DNA of 6,341 nucleotides from contig CALLZQ010000184.1 in the NCBI GenBank assembly GCA_937858255.1, forward strand, positions 1 through 6,341, written 5' to 3'. A program made the translations under genes and the position numbers. Positions 5,976-6,341 of the stretch are shown here, one piece after another. Numbering within the stretch: position 1 is the stretch's first letter; each line of letters begins with the position of its first letter. The notes under the pieces were generated by a model. The model did not search any database. It was not told where the DNA came from and worked only from the letters and a program-made list of their open reading frames with translations. The DNA is from an uncultured Tabrizicola sp. (lineage in GTDB: Bacteria > Pseudomonadota > Alphaproteobacteria > Rhodobacterales > Rhodobacteraceae).

Positions 5976-6341
5976 CCGCGTTTCCCGATCTTGGCGGCCT
6001 TGGCCAGCAGCATCTTGCGTTTCAAGGGCGAGAGGCGGTCGAAATACATCTTGCCCGCCAGATGGTCGATCTGATGCTGAACGCTGGTGGCCCAGAGGCC
6101 GACGAAATCCTTTTCCTCGACGGCGCCATCGGCATTGAGGAAACGCACCGTCACCGCGCGCGGGCGCTTGATCACCGCCGAGACGCCGGGCAGGTTGGGG
6201 CTGGCCTCATCATGTTCGCGGAACTGCACGCTGGCGTGCAGCACCTCGGGGTTGGCCATGCGGATCGCCTGCCCGCGCTCGGTCGAGCAATCGACGACGG
6301 CAAGGCGCAGCGGCACCCCGATCTGCACGGCGGCAAGGCCG
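5972..6341 (-). CDS. Peptide deformylase-family protein with altered active site (5' end beyond window)
   Basis: The last 122 residues are visible, counted here from the first full codon at 6340; the N-terminus lies beyond the right edge. The fold family is clear: GLAAVQIG (1-8) is motif I, ASPNLPG (46-52) sits where motif II (EGCLSVPG) belongs, and [20 protein letters not shown] (86-105) is motif III followed by the usual DRLSP tail. Working deformylases remove the formyl group from nascent proteins using a metal held by the motif II Cys and the two His of HExxH. Here the Cys aligns with S47 (AGC, 6202-6200) and the catalytic Glu is Q90 (CAG, 6073-6071), while H89 and H93 and the motif I Gln remain. 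Classical activity is therefore doubtful. The frame is intact and the rest is conserved, so it does not look like a pseudogene. It overlaps fmt by 4 bp. A standard def may lie upstream, outside the window. Confidence 0.9.
   Translation of the reverse strand, partial: GLAAVQIGVPLRLAVVDCSTERGQAIRMANPEVLHASVQFREHDEASPNLPGVSAVIKRPRAVTVRFLNADGAVEEKDFVGLWATSVQHQIDHLAGKMYFDRLSPLKRKMLLAKAAKIGKRG

Noticed and set aside
5088..6074. 328-codon plus-strand open frame antisense to fmt
   Set aside because: It mirrors fmt and the deformylase-like gene, has no family signature, and the opposite strand carries complete catalytic motifs.

Overview
The window looks like chromosomal DNA of a GC-rich alphaproteobacterium, most likely of the Rhodobacterales (Rhodobacter/Paracoccus-like). 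This rests on the high GC content, the GC-biased third codon positions that create many long shadow ORFs, and protein sequences typical of that order. It is almost fully coding. I see no tRNA, rRNA, CRISPR array, insertion sequence or prophage gene.

Left block (minus strand, 2412 down to 1). Three genes run cobC -> cbiB -> lytic murein transglycosylase. CobC (threonine-phosphate decarboxylase) makes the aminopropanol-phosphate arm of cobalamin, and CbiB attaches it to the corrin ring, so the first two genes are consecutive steps of B12 synthesis. They overlap by 4 bp (ATGA). A periplasmic MltB-family transglycosylase starts 10 bp after cbiB and runs off the left edge.

Divergent intergenic region (2413-2647). 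This is the AT-richer spacer between cobC and the plus-strand block. It holds a 9-bp direct repeat, a 5-bp inverted repeat, a degenerate FNR-like site and a weak promoter candidate. I found no cobalamin riboswitch.

Central block (plus strand, 2648-4747). The genes are a conserved protein of unknown function with an excellent Shine-Dalgarno, RNase HI (rnhA), a TRIC/UPF0126 membrane protein overlapping rnhA by 4 bp, and a TetR-type regulator with no visible Shine-Dalgarno.

Right block (minus strand, 6341 down to 4744). A peptide-deformylase-family gene enters from the right edge. It carries substitutions at two normally invariant active-site positions and overlaps fmt (methionyl-tRNA formyltransferase) by 4 bp. 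Further on lies a small three-helix membrane protein of the GlsB/YeaQ/YmgE type with its own promoter candidate. Its stop codon overlaps that of the convergent TetR gene.

Most of the window is ordinary core metabolism. The observation most worth following is the deformylase-like protein that seems unable to act as a classical deformylase although it is coupled to fmt. The conserved unknown protein at 2648-2998 comes second.
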